A DNA stretch of 64,000 nt from an uncultured Bacteroidia bacterium. Its GTDB lineage: Bacteria; Bacteroidota; Bacteroidia; NS11-12g; UBA955. Below are positions 1-8,424 of the stretch, in pieces; position 1 is the first letter of the stretch; each line of letters starts with the position of its first letter. The stretch is taken from NCBI GenBank assembly GCA_938086785.1, contig CALKCM010000003.1, positions 91,104 through 155,103 on the forward strand, read 5' to 3'. Under the pieces are notes generated by a model that was not told the DNA's origin, did no database searches, and saw only the letters and a list, made by a program, of their open reading frames with translations. The translations under genes were made by a program, and so were the position numbers.

Positions 1-657
1 TTCCAAGGTTTTTGTTTGGCTTGCTCCAGAAAAGAAGGCCGCATCTACTTGAACAAATTGACTGGTTCCATGACCAGAACCCCAGGTTTTATTAAAAACG
101 ACTTGTGAATCAGCATAGGAGCTTAAGTCCATTATATCTTTCCCGCTCGAGATATCTGTAAAGCTTAAAATTCCTCCAGTATTTAAGTTAAAAGCTACTC
201 TTGTGGTATCATATCTATTGTAAATACGTTGGCCACTCGTATCTATTTTAAGGTCTCTTAGTACAGATCTGAGGTTAACATTTATAGTGATAGATGTAGA
301 TTTACCATTGTCGTCAATAGCTGAGAACATAAAATGCAGGGTGTCTCCCACAAACCCTTCCAATTTTTGCGAAGTCTCCCAAGTGGCAGTTTTTACATTT
401 AAAATGGTTTTATCTACTTCAACTGAGGCGCCTCGGTTGGCAGATAGGAATAAGGTAATGTTTTTTAAAATATTGTGATTGCTGGTTGCAGTAACCTTAA
501 ACCGTATGGTAGAATCGATGCTTCCAGCAGTATCTCTGCTGATATAGCCGGTCTCTGCTTGAATTAAAAGGGCAGGAGCCAATGCAGATTCCTGAGTCTT
601 GCAAGAGAAGAAGGCAATGCCAGATAGGAGGAGGATTAGGGTTTGTATTAATCGCAT
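1..657 (-). CDS. Lipoprotein, partial (C-terminus beyond window)
   Basis: The frame is open from an ATG at 657 to base 1, giving 219 codons without a stop, so the C-terminus lies outside the window. The start reads MRLIQTLILLLSGIAFFSC, a lipoprotein signal with the probable lipid-bearing Cys19. The rest is hydrophilic and beta-rich, with a middle part that looks Ig-like (IDDNGKSTSITINV). Near the cut end it carries TWGSGHGTSQF, nearly the same as SWGSGHGTSKF in the next gene upstream, so the two are tandem paralogues. Function is unknown; a cell-envelope role is inferred from the lipoprotein signal only. A -7 element lies 20 bases upstream of the start. Confidence 0.75.
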   Translation of the reverse strand, partial: MRLIQTLILLLSGIAFFSCKTQESALAPALLIQAETGYISRDTAGSIDSTIRFKVTATSNHNILKNITLFLSANRGASVEVDKTILNVKTATWETSQKLEGFVGDTLHFMFSAIDDNGKSTSITINVNLRSVLRDLKIDTSGQRIYNRYDTTRVAFNLNTGGILSFTDISSGKDIMDLSSYADSQVVFNKTWGSGHGTSQFVQVDAAFFSGASQTKTLE

Positions 658-677
658 GGGTTCAAAAATTTAGAGTG

Positions 678-685
678 CAAATATA
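678..685 (-). promoter_or_regulatory. -7 promoter element of the first lipoprotein gene
   Basis: Read on the minus strand this is TATATTTG, a perfect match to the Bacteroidetes TAnnTTTG element, 20 bases before the ATG at 657. A TTTA lies 21 bases further upstream and could be a weak -33 element. Confidence 0.45.
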
Positions 686-720
686 CTAAGCGATTTCTAT
701 CTGCTTTAAAAAGCAAAAAA

Positions 721-750
721 AAAGCCCGTTGTAGATACAACGGGCTTTTT
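721..750 (-). terminator. Intrinsic terminator after the second lipoprotein gene
   Basis: A 13-bp stem, AAAGCCCGTTGTA paired with TACAACGGGCTTT, with a tiny loop and T-runs on both sides. It lies just past the stop of the gene at 766-1608 and upstream of the next gene's promoter, so it separates the two paralogues into independent units. Confidence 0.85.
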
Positions 751-765
751 TTGTATAACAATCAA

Positions 766-1608
766 TTATCCTCCTTTGTAAGAGAATTCAATGTAATCAA
801 AATTGTCGCTTGTAGTCTCAAAAACCTCCGTTACTTTAATGATGAAAATATCAAAAGAAACATCTGCTTGACCTGTTTTAACTAAAATATAGTCACCAGT
901 TGCAATGTCTTCAACAGTGCTTGTAGCAGTAGCCGAAACTTTGTCCCACTCATCTTCTAAGTCTGTTGTAGTTGTAGCATTTGTAAAAATAGAAGCAGAA
1001 GTTACTTTAGAAAACTTTGAAGTTCCGTGTCCAGAACCCCATGACTTACTGAATTCAGCAGTTGCTGGTGTTAGGTCTAATAAATCTTTGTTTGCATCTA
1101 AATCGGAAGTTTTTTTAGCGGTTTCCGTGTTTAAATCATAAGCTCCTAATTCTTCTCCTTGGATATTATATACTTTTTGAGAAGAAACGTTATGCTCCAA
1201 TACTTTGGTTGGTGCCTTAACGTTAAGAGTTATCGATTTAGCATCGCTTTGCCCATTATTATCTACTGCAGTGAAAGTAAATGTTAGAACGTCTCCTGTA
1301 CTTCCAGAGATAGCTTGTGCTACTCTCCAAGTTGCTGTCTTTTCGCCAACAATAGAATCAGCAATAACACCAGCAGCACCACCATTGGTACTTAGAGATA
1401 AACTCATGCTTTTAATTTTTTTGTCATTACTCAAAGCAATTACTTCAAAAGTTACCTCGCTGCCAATACTTGCATTTCCATCTGCACTGGTAAGACCAGG
1501 ACCTGAATTTACAGTAATGGTTGGTTTTGGGGAGTCTTCGTCGTCTGCACCGCAAGAAGCTAAGAAGCCTAAAGCAGGGATGGCAAGTAAAAATAATAAA
1601 TTTTTCAT
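766..1608 (-). CDS. Lipoprotein, paralogue of the truncated neighbour
   Basis: A 280-residue exported lipoprotein of unknown function. I chose the ATG at 1608, which puts MKNLLFLLAIPALGFLASC at the N-terminus with lipobox LASC and lipidated Cys19; a start 30 bases upstream would only add a hydrophilic tail. The Cys is followed by GADDED, an acidic stretch that in Bacteroidetes lipoproteins can act as a surface-export signal (inference). The first part has an Ig-like feel (TFTAVDNNGQSDAKSITLNV) and the second holds SWGSGHGTSKF, shared with the downstream paralogue. It has its own promoter and terminator. The upstream region carries a long palindrome over the -7 element. Confidence 0.8.
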   Translation of the reverse strand: MKNLLFLLAIPALGFLASCGADDEDSPKPTITVNSGPGLTSADGNASIGSEVTFEVIALSNDKKIKSMSLSLSTNGGAAGVIADSIVGEKTATWRVAQAISGSTGDVLTFTFTAVDNNGQSDAKSITLNVKAPTKVLEHNVSSQKVYNIQGEELGAYDLNTETAKKTSDLDANKDLLDLTPATAEFSKSWGSGHGTSKFSKVTSASIFTNATTTTDLEDEWDKVSATATSTVEDIATGDYILVKTGQADVSFDIFIIKVTEVFETTSDNFDYIEFSYKGG

Positions 1609-1635
1609 TTTAATAATATCTAATTTTTGTTTGTA

Positions 1636-1643
1636 CAAATATA
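1636..1643 (-). promoter_or_regulatory. -7 promoter element of the second lipoprotein gene
   Basis: TATATTTG on the minus strand, a perfect TAnnTTTG match, 27 bases before the ATG at 1608. No convincing -33 TTTG was found at 19-21 bases, and an inverted repeat overlaps the element, so use may depend on a regulator. Confidence 0.5.
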
Positions 1644-1662
1644 AGTCAAACTTGACTTATAT
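1639..1662. promoter_or_regulatory. Palindromic operator candidate
   Basis: Perfect 11-bp arms, ATATAAGTCAA and TTGACTTATAT, are separated by only two bases (AC). The repeat overlaps the -7 element of the lipoprotein gene and lies in the divergent region facing lon. Size and position fit a dimeric regulator's operator. No T-run follows, so it is not a terminator. Confidence 0.5.
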
Positions 1663-1791
1663 AAATCACATCTGCGCCACATTGTCATATTAGCTTGTGA
1701 AAAGACGATGGAGTACAACAAAATTCTTTTTTATGATGCCATTATCGGTTGAATGAGATGCGTGGCACAATGATTGAAAAATATATTCCAT

Positions 1792-4305
1792 ATGTTTACT
1801 TTCGGAAAAAAGCCTCAAAATATTGAAGAGGATGACTTCATTGATGAATTGGTTGGAGATACGGGTGATTTTATGCCTTTGTTTAGCAAACAAGAAGAAG
1901 ATGAAATAAATAAATCTAACTTACCAAAAGAACTTCCTATCCTTGCCATAAAGAATACCGTGCTTTTTCCGGGGGTTGTTTTACCCATAACTATAGGTAG
2001 AGATAAGAGCATCCGACTCATCAAGGAGGCACTTTCTGGAAATAAGACCATTGGTGTTGTGGCTCAAAAGGACTCGCAAAATGAAGATCCGCAGCCCGAA
2101 GATATGTATACTGTTGGAACAGTGGCCAGTATCCTGAGAAAAGTTCAAATGCCTGATGGAGCTATTACCGTTATTATTCAGGGCAAAAAAAGGGTGCAAA
2201 CCACGGAATATATATCTGTAGATCCATATTTAAAGGCGAAGGTGGACGAAATACCAACGAAAAAACCCGCCAAAGGAAAAAAAGATGAGTTTGAAGCTAC
2301 GATAGAGAGTCTTAGAGATATTTCTCAGCAAATTGTGGAACTCTCTCCAAATATTCCTTCCGAGGCCTCTGTTGCGCTTAAGAATATTGATAGCCCTTCA
2401 TTTCTGATTCACTTTATTTCTAGTAATTTAAATGTGGGAAGCAGCGAAAAACAGGGAATTTTAGAAACTACGGACCTTTTTGATAGAGCTACTTTAGTTC
2501 TTGGGTTTGTGAGCAAGGAATTGCAGAAGCTTCAATTGAAGTATCAAATACAGAATAAAGTTAAAACAGATATTGATAATCAGCAAAGAGAATACTTTTT
2601 GCAGCAGCAGATGCGCGCTATTCAAGAAGAACTTGGAGGCGATAGTCCAGATTTAGAGATACTGAATCTACGGAAAAAGGGGGCTAAGAAGAAATGGCCT
2701 AATGCAGCCTTAAAGCAATTTAACAAAGAATTGGATCGCTTGCAAAGGATTAACCCCGCCGCACCAGACTACAGTGTGGGTTTAAATTATGTTCAATTGA
2801 TGTTGGATCTTCCTTGGAATGAGTACTCCAAAGACAATTTTGATCTTTCGAGAGCCCAGAAGATTCTGGATCATGATCACTATGGACTCGAAAAAATAAA
2901 GAAACGAATTCTTGAATATTTGGCTGTTCTCAAATTAAAAGGAGACATGAAAAGCCCTATTATCTGCCTATATGGACCCCCGGGAGTGGGTAAAACCAGT
3001 TTAGGCAAAAGCATTGCAAACAGTTTGGGTCGAAAGTACATTCGAATGAGCCTTGGCGGAATGCGCGATGAAAGTGAGATACGAGGGCATCGTCGAACTT
3101 ATATTGGAGCGATGCCTGGTCGAATCATTCAGAATTTAAAAAAGGTAGGGACCAGTAATCCTGTTTTTGTTTTAGATGAAATTGATAAATTAGGCGCTGA
3201 TTTTAGAGGTGACCCAAGCAGTGCTCTCTTAGAAGTATTAGATCCAGAACAAAACTCTACCTTTTACGATAACTATCTAGAAATGGATTATGATTTGAGT
3301 AAAGTGTTATTTATGGCTACCTCAAATTCGTTGCAAACCATTCAACCCGCTCTTTTGGATCGCATGGAGATTATCGAAATTACGGGGTATAGCTTAGAAG
3401 AAAAGTTAGAAATTGCGAAGAAGTATTTAATGCCTAAGCAGCGTAAAGCGCATGGTTTAAAAGCAGCTCAGTTTAAATTAAGTGATGCCGCATTAGAGCA
3501 AATCATTTTTGAGTATACCAGAGAAAGTGGAGTGCGTGGTTTGGATAAAAAAATTGCTTCGGTTGCACGCTTTGCTGCGACACGAATTGCCATGGAAGAA
3601 GCCAAAACAGTGAAAGTGGGTGTAGACAAGTTGGAATCTATTTTAGGCGTGGATAAACTGGAGGCAGAGAATTATGAAAATAATGATACCGCTGGTGTTG
3701 CGGTTGGTTTGGCCTGGAGCCCTATGGGTGGAAGCGTATTGTATGTAGAGAGTCAACTGAGCAAAGGAAAGGGCCAATTTAAGGTGACAGGTCAGTTAGG
3801 AGATGTAATGAAAGAAAGCGTGAGTTTGGCTCATAGTTTTATGAAGTCGCATGCAGCCTACTTAAACATCAATCCTCGCATATTTGATTTTTGGGATGTT
3901 CATGTTCATTTTCCTGCAGGGGCTATTCCTAAGGATGGTCCGAGTGCTGGAATAACCATTTTATCTGCCTTAGCTAGTTTATATACTCAGCGTAAAATTA
4001 AATCTAAAGTAGCCTTTACTGGAGAAATAACTTTGCGAGGGAAAGTCCTGCCGGTAGGGGGTATTAAGGAAAAAATTCTTGCGGCCAAAAGAGCGGGTAT
4101 TGAAACTATTATCATGTGTAAATCCAATCAAAAAGATGTGGAGGACATTAAACCAGAATATATAGAAGGCTTGAGTTTCTATTATGTAGAAAATATGCTT
4201 GATGTGTTGGATTTTGCTTTAATGGACGAAAGGGTAGACCATCCGGTTGATGTTACCAAACCCATGCTCGATTTTGATAAGGAAGCCGCTAAGAAGAATA
4301 AATAA
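1792..4305 (+). CDS. lon: ATP-dependent protease Lon
   Basis: Cytoplasmic AAA+ serine protease that degrades misfolded and regulatory proteins. From the ATG at 1792 it is 837 residues, the usual size. The order is an N-terminal substrate-binding LON domain (about residues 35-245), a helical linker, the AAA+ module with Walker A GPPGVGKT (Lys401) and Walker B VFVLDEIDK, then the protease domain with catalytic Ser718 in KDGPSAG and Lys761 in GGIKEK. The Walker A to Ser spacing equals that of E. coli Lon. A TTG 18 bases upstream is a possible but less likely start. It is divergent from the lipoprotein gene, and its stop lies two bases from the stop of the opposing gene, with no terminator between. 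Confidence 0.97.
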   Translation: MFTFGKKPQNIEEDDFIDELVGDTGDFMPLFSKQEEDEINKSNLPKELPILAIKNTVLFPGVVLPITIGRDKSIRLIKEALSGNKTIGVVAQKDSQNEDPQPEDMYTVGTVASILRKVQMPDGAITVIIQGKKRVQTTEYISVDPYLKAKVDEIPTKKPAKGKKDEFEATIESLRDISQQIVELSPNIPSEASVALKNIDSPSFLIHFISSNLNVGSSEKQGILETTDLFDRATLVLGFVSKELQKLQLKYQIQNKVKTDIDNQQREYFLQQQMRAIQEELGGDSPDLEILNLRKKGAKKKWPNAALKQFNKELDRLQRINPAAPDYSVGLNYVQLMLDLPWNEYSKDNFDLSRAQKILDHDHYGLEKIKKRILEYLAVLKLKGDMKSPIICLYGPPGVGKTSLGKSIANSLGRKYIRMSLGGMRDESEIRGHRRTYIGAMPGRIIQNLKKVGTSNPVFVLDEIDKLGADFRGDPSSALLEVLDPEQNSTFYDNYLEMDYDLSKVLFMATSNSLQTIQPALLDRMEIIEITGYSLEEKLEIAKKYLMPKQRKAHGLKAAQFKLSDAALEQIIFEYTRESGVRGLDKKIASVARFAATRIAMEEAKTVKVGVDKLESILGVDKLEAENYENNDTAGVAVGLAWSPMGGSVLYVESQLSKGKGQFKVTGQLGDVMKESVSLAHSFMKSHAAYLNINPRIFDFWDVHVHFPAGAIPKDGPSAGITILSALASLYTQRKIKSKVAFTGEITLRGKVLPVGGIKEKILAAKRAGIETIIMCKSNQKDVEDIKPEYIEGLSFYYVENMLDVLDFALMDERVDHPVDVTKPMLDFDKEAAKKNK

Positions 4306-4307
4306 AT

Positions 4308-5246
4308 TTAGTGCCTTCTGTTTTTAAGAAAAGAAGCAATTTCTATAAAGGGATGCATTTTTTCTTCTCCCAAATTTAATGAAGTAAGAATTTCTAAGCT
4401 CTTTTGGTAATACTTATCTTGTTCGGCGAGGAGTTCATTGTCCAAGCCTAATTGCTTGAAATATGCGCGAGCCTCTTTTATCCGGAGGACAGGGTCTTCC
4501 AACGCATAAATATCATCGATGGTATTTTCCTTTTCTTTGGCTTTAAGGTACAACCACATTTTTTTCTTAGAAATAATATCGCCTCCCTCCGTTTTACCTG
4601 TTTCTGCTTTGGAACCAAAGGTATCTAACCAATCGTCTTGCATTTGAAATGCCATACCCATTTGTTCTGCAAATGCATACATTTTATGGCTGGTTTCAAT
4701 ATCTGCTCCAGCATTAGCCGCTCCTACATAGCACGAGCAACCTAAAAGAACTGCAGTCTTTAGGCGTATCATTTCTAAATAGTCTGGCATGGTTACATTG
4801 CTGGATTCCTCAAAGTTCATATCCATTTGTTGGCCATTAGATACTTCTTGAGCAGTCTTAAGAAATACATTTAAAACATCTGCACGACATCCTTCGAACA
4901 TTTGAAATGCCAGAATAAGCATATTGTCCCCGGCCAAAATTGCAGTGGGTAAGCCATTTCTTATATGAACCGTTTGCTTTCCTCTTCGGCTTTCTGCCTC
5001 ATCCATAATATCATCATGCACGAGGGTGAAGTTATGAAATGTTTCAATGGCATGGGCCAGTCTCAGTGTATCATTTACGGGGGCATCAAAGGCTAATCCA
5101 GCCGCCATAGATAGCACAGGTCTAATGCGTTTGCCTCCCAGATTCATGATGTAATTAATGGGTTCGTATAGGTTCTCTGGTTCGCCTACAAAGGAGTTTG
5201 CTTGTAAATAAGCTAAGTATTTTTTTTGGAGTAAATCTAATTTCAT
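4308..5246 (-). CDS. Short-chain polyprenyl diphosphate synthase
   Basis: Condenses isopentenyl diphosphate with allylic diphosphates to make C15-C20 prenyl diphosphates for quinones, carotenoids or undecaprenyl carriers. The ATG at 5246 gives 312 residues. Both aspartate-rich motifs are present: DDIMD at 78-82 and DDWLD at 204-208, with GGKRIRP near residue 38 for IPP binding. A Phe five residues before the first motif is typical of short-chain (FPP/GGPP) enzymes, but the exact chain length cannot be fixed from sequence. It starts nine bases after the rnr stop, so the two are probably cotranscribed. Confidence 0.9.
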   Translation of the reverse strand: MKLDLLQKKYLAYLQANSFVGEPENLYEPINYIMNLGGKRIRPVLSMAAGLAFDAPVNDTLRLAHAIETFHNFTLVHDDIMDEAESRRGKQTVHIRNGLPTAILAGDNMLILAFQMFEGCRADVLNVFLKTAQEVSNGQQMDMNFEESSNVTMPDYLEMIRLKTAVLLGCSCYVGAANAGADIETSHKMYAFAEQMGMAFQMQDDWLDTFGSKAETGKTEGGDIISKKKMWLYLKAKEKENTIDDIYALEDPVLRIKEARAYFKQLGLDNELLAEQDKYYQKSLEILTSLNLGEEKMHPFIEIASFLKNRRH

Positions 5247-5255
5247 AATTGGCAA

Positions 5256-7355
5256 TTAAGAAACATAAACAAAATCAATTTGCCTGAGGTTTTTATTGGC
5301 ACGTTTTACTTTAATTGTGATTGGGTCACCCATGCTAAAAAAGCGCTTGGTTCGTCTACCTATGACTTTTTTCTCTTTTTCCATATATACGAATGCATCG
5401 CCTTTCATATCGCTTAAGCGAACCATTCCTTCACAGTAGTTTTCAATAATTTCAGCATAAATCCCCCATTCAGTAAGGCCGGAGACTTTAGCTTCAAAGG
5501 TTTGCCCCACGTATTGTTCCATATACTCAGCCATTTTATATTTGGTAGAGGCGCGTTCTGCTTCACTGGCTTTTTGTTCCATATTAGAACTGTGTTCAGC
5601 CATTTGCTCGATCATATTCTCACTTAATCGACCTTTTTTGCCATTTAAATAGTCAAAGAGCAATCGATGCACTAATAAATCGGGATACCGTCGTATAGGA
5701 CTGGTAAAATGGGTATAGTATTTAAAGGCCAATCCAAAATGTTCACTTTTTTTACCTGTATAAACCGCCTTAGCCATGGACCGAATAGCGGCCATTTGAA
5801 GCATGCTCGCTTCTGGTTTTCCTTCGGTATCTAGCATAAGCTTATTAATGCTTTTGCGAATGCTTTCTTCTGAACTGGTATCAATTTTATATCCCCAAAG
5901 GGTAACATATTTTGCCAGTTCTAGTAGTTTTTCTGGTGGTGGAAAATCGTGGGTTCTATAAATAAAGGGAAGTTCGGGTTTTTGCTTAGTTTTAATAAAC
6001 TGGGCTACTTTTTTATTGGCCAATAGCATAAACTCTTCCACCAATTTATGGGCATCAAATCGATCTTTTTTAATAACTCTTAAAGGAACGCCTTTAGTAT
6101 CCAATTCAAATCGTATTTCCGAGGACTCAAATGCAATGGCTCCATTCTCGAACCGTTTCCCCTTTAATTTCTTGGCCAAGTCATTGCAGATATTCAGTTC
6201 TTTTTGATAGTCCCCTTCCTTGGACTCGATGCGTTCTTGCGCTTCTTCGTAGGTATATCTCCTTTGGCTATGAATAACTGTTTTGCCAAACCATTCACTC
6301 AAAACATTTGCATCCTCATCCATTTCAAATAGGGCGGTAAAAGCCAAGCGATCTTCATTTGGTCTAAGGCTGCATAAGTTATTACTCAAATGCTCAGGAA
6401 GCATAGGAATTGTTCTGTCGGCTAAATAAACAGAGGTCGCTCTATTCAAGGCCTCCTTATCTAAAAGTGTTCCTTCCTGCACATAATGAGAAACATCGGC
6501 AATGTGAACACCAATGGAATAGGTACCATTCGAATTTATTTCAAATGAAATGGCATCATCAAAATCCTTGGCATCCTGAGGGTCAATGGTAAAGGTAAGG
6601 CGATCTCTGAGGTCTTTTCGTGTTTTAATTTCTTCTTTAGAAATAGTATTTGTGTATTTTGCCGCTTCGGCAATAACCTCGGGGGAGTGTGATGTTTTAA
6701 ATCCATACTCCGCAACAATGGCATGCATTTCTGCGTCATTGCTGCCTGCTTTGCCCAATAAATCTACAATAACTCCTAATGGATTCCTTTTTTTAACATC
6801 AAAACTAATAATCTTAACAGATGCCTTCATGCCATGCATATCGGGCTTAACACCTTTGCGTATTAAAATATCTTCTTGGAGTTGTTTATTATCAGAAACT
6901 AAATAAGCTACATTTTCGAAAACATCCAATGTACCAATCCAAGTTTTATCAGTTCGTTTTACAAGTCCGGTAATTTTACCCTTATAGCCCTCCCCTCTAA
7001 AACTGTAGGAGCATTCAACAATGTCTCCCGGTAAAAAGCCAAAAACGTCTTTCGATGCTATTTTAACATCTTCTCCATTCAACTCATCGTTTTCTGGTAT
7101 TACGTAGCCCACTCCTCTACGATTAATATCTAATCGACCAGTGACGGTATGGGTAGGAGAGGTGAATATGAAGTTGTTTTTTGATTTTTGTTCAATATTC
7201 CCTTGTTCTTCTAAGGACTTAAGAGCATCCCAGATGCTATTCTTATCAATTTTAGCTCCTCGCGGAATCTTTTGATATACCTTATGCACATTGGCTGTAC
7301 CTCTGTGCATGTCTTTTACTATGCTTAGGACAATGTCCTCAATAAATTTGCTCAA
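5256..7355 (-). CDS. rnr: Ribonuclease R
   Basis: Processive 3'-5' exoribonuclease for structured and defective RNA, cytoplasmic. The open frame continues 5' to 7496, but that part reads through a tRNA and its terminator, so it cannot be coding. I place the start at the TTG at 7355 (then SKFIEDIVLS), about 16 bases after a perfect -7 element; an ATG at 7307 is the alternative. The 699 residues comprise an N-terminal winged-helix segment, cold-shock-like domains, the RNB catalytic domain with the Asp cluster in TIDPQDAKDFDDAIS near residue 260, and a C-terminal S1 domain (GLTEWGIYAEI). The prenyl synthase gene follows directly. Confidence 0.93.
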   Translation of the reverse strand: MSKFIEDIVLSIVKDMHRGTANVHKVYQKIPRGAKIDKNSIWDALKSLEEQGNIEQKSKNNFIFTSPTHTVTGRLDINRRGVGYVIPENDELNGEDVKIASKDVFGFLPGDIVECSYSFRGEGYKGKITGLVKRTDKTWIGTLDVFENVAYLVSDNKQLQEDILIRKGVKPDMHGMKASVKIISFDVKKRNPLGVIVDLLGKAGSNDAEMHAIVAEYGFKTSHSPEVIAEAAKYTNTISKEEIKTRKDLRDRLTFTIDPQDAKDFDDAISFEINSNGTYSIGVHIADVSHYVQEGTLLDKEALNRATSVYLADRTIPMLPEHLSNNLCSLRPNEDRLAFTALFEMDEDANVLSEWFGKTVIHSQRRYTYEEAQERIESKEGDYQKELNICNDLAKKLKGKRFENGAIAFESSEIRFELDTKGVPLRVIKKDRFDAHKLVEEFMLLANKKVAQFIKTKQKPELPFIYRTHDFPPPEKLLELAKYVTLWGYKIDTSSEESIRKSINKLMLDTEGKPEASMLQMAAIRSMAKAVYTGKKSEHFGLAFKYYTHFTSPIRRYPDLLVHRLLFDYLNGKKGRLSENMIEQMAEHSSNMEQKASEAERASTKYKMAEYMEQYVGQTFEAKVSGLTEWGIYAEIIENYCEGMVRLSDMKGDAFVYMEKEKKVIGRRTKRFFSMGDPITIKVKRANKNLRQIDFVYVS

Positions 7356-7371
7356 ACGCGTATTTGTGCTA

Positions 7372-7379
7372 CAAAGATA
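7372..7379 (-). promoter_or_regulatory. -7 promoter element of rnr
   Basis: TATCTTTG on the minus strand, a perfect TAnnTTTG match, 16 bases before the proposed TTG start. The -33 region is poor. It lies after the tRNA terminator, which makes it the likely start of the rnr transcript. Confidence 0.5.
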
Positions 7380-7423
7380 AATCACAGAACTAGGGGAGCG
7401 CGAAAAACTTAAAAACCCCAAGG

Positions 7424-7458
7424 CAATAAAAAAGGCTATCCGTAATAGATAACCTTTT
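7424..7458 (-). terminator. Terminator of tRNA-Gly
   Basis: On the minus strand AAAAGGTTATC pairs with GATAGCCTTTT (one G-U pair, 7-base loop) and is followed by T residues. It lies six bases past the tRNA 3' end and shows that the longer rnr reading frame crosses non-coding DNA. Confidence 0.75.
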
Positions 7459-7463
7459 ATTGA

Positions 7464-7535
7464 GCAGAAGACGAGATTCGAACTCGCGACCTCCACCTTG
7501 GCAAGGTGATGCTCTACCAGCTGAGCTACTTCTGC
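7464..7535 (-). tRNA. tRNA-Gly (anticodon GCC)
   Basis: A 72-nt cloverleaf on the minus strand. The acceptor arm GCAGAAG pairs with CTTCTGC, the D-arm reads AGCTCAGCTGGTAGAGC, the anticodon loop TTGCCAA carries GCC, and the T-arm holds GTTCGAATC. CCA is not encoded. It has its own -7 element upstream and a terminator downstream. Confidence 0.96.
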
Positions 7536-7546
7536 TTAACGCTGTG

Positions 7547-7554
7547 CAAAAATA
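7547..7554 (-). promoter_or_regulatory. -7 promoter element of tRNA-Gly
   Basis: TATTTTTG on the minus strand, a perfect TAnnTTTG match, 11 bases before the first tRNA base. The -33 element is not clear. Confidence 0.5.
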
Positions 7555-7634
7555 ACACAAGTCAATAAACCTACCACATAAAAAACCTGTTTTTTTTAAA
7601 ATTTATTTATCTCAAATTTGTCCAAGTCTATTGG

Positions 7635-7665
7635 TTTGGGACCTATGCATTTCTAAGTACATTTG
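7635..7665 (+). promoter_or_regulatory. Full -33/-7 promoter of the YdcF/SanA-like gene
   Basis: TTTG at 7635-7638 and TACATTTG at 7658-7665 are separated by exactly 19 bases, a complete match to the Bacteroidetes housekeeping promoter. The ATG follows six bases after the -7 element, so the transcript probably begins at or next to the start codon. Confidence 0.75.
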
Positions 7666-7671
7666 TTGGGT

Positions 7672-8424
7672 ATGTTTTACATAGGTAAAGTAATTACAAT
7701 TTTCCTTCATCCCATTACCTGGGCGGTCTTGTTTTTTATATATGCAGTAAATCGCAAAAAGGCTATTCCAAAAATATATTATTATATCCTAGGTATTTTT
7801 TTGTTTCTGGCGAGCAACCGGGTATTTGTAAACCAATTGGGTAGAAGCCTTGAGAATCCCATAAAATCTCGTGCAAGCACTATATACCCTACGGCCGTGG
7901 TGCTTGGTGGCTATTGCAGTTGGGATGCAGATCGAGAAACGATTATATTTTATGAAGCGGCAGACCGTTTGTTTAAGGCCATGCATTTGTACAAAACGGG
8001 GCAGATAAAACAGATTGTTCTTAGTGGCGGCACGGTCTTTAAAAGTGAAGATCGAAGGTCGGAGGCCCTTGTTGCGCGAGACTATTTAGTGGAAATGGGT
8101 ATTCCTGTTAAAGCTATTTATGTTGAGGAAAATTCCCGGAATACCTACCAGAATGCATTAGAGACCGCAAAAATCCTACGCTCCAAAAATATAAATAGCA
8201 TTACTCTAATTACCTCTGCATCGCATATGTCTAGGGCCTTTAGATGTTTTAAAAAGCAGGGCTTTAGTATCTTTCCATATGCTACGGATTACCACACCGT
8301 AAAGCCGGGATCTTTTGTTTGGTTTGATTATTTTGTACCGAGCACAAAAGCAATGATACAATTTGATGCTTTTATAAAGGAATGGGTGGGTATTCTAGCC
8401 TATCAGTTGATGGGAAAAATATAA
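7672..8424 (+). CDS. YdcF/SanA/ElyC-like (DUF218) membrane protein
   Basis: A 250-residue protein of the DUF218 family, whose members (YdcF, SanA, ElyC) are linked to envelope integrity; the reaction is not established. The N-terminus has two hydrophobic segments (about residues 4-25 and 30-50) before a soluble domain with the family signatures AVVLGGYC, LYKTGQIKQIVLSGG, VEENSRNTYQNALETAKIL and LITSASHMSRAFRCFKK. The ATG at 7672 is preferred over upstream TTG codons because a perfect promoter ends six bases before it. The stop touches the stop of the opposing LysM gene with no base between. A role in wall or surface polymer metabolism would fit the LysM neighbour, but that is inference. Confidence 0.85.
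   Translation: MFYIGKVITIFLHPITWAVLFFIYAVNRKKAIPKIYYYILGIFLFLASNRVFVNQLGRSLENPIKSRASTIYPTAVVLGGYCSWDADRETIIFYEAADRLFKAMHLYKTGQIKQIVLSGGTVFKSEDRRSEALVARDYLVEMGIPVKAIYVEENSRNTYQNALETAKILRSKNINSITLITSASHMSRAFRCFKKQGFSIFPYATDYHTVKPGSFVWFDYFVPSTKAMIQFDAFIKEWVGILAYQLMGKI

Noticed and set aside
7356..7496. N-terminal extension of rnr
   Set aside because: It overlaps the tRNA-Gly terminator and part of the tRNA gene and has no RNase R-like sequence.
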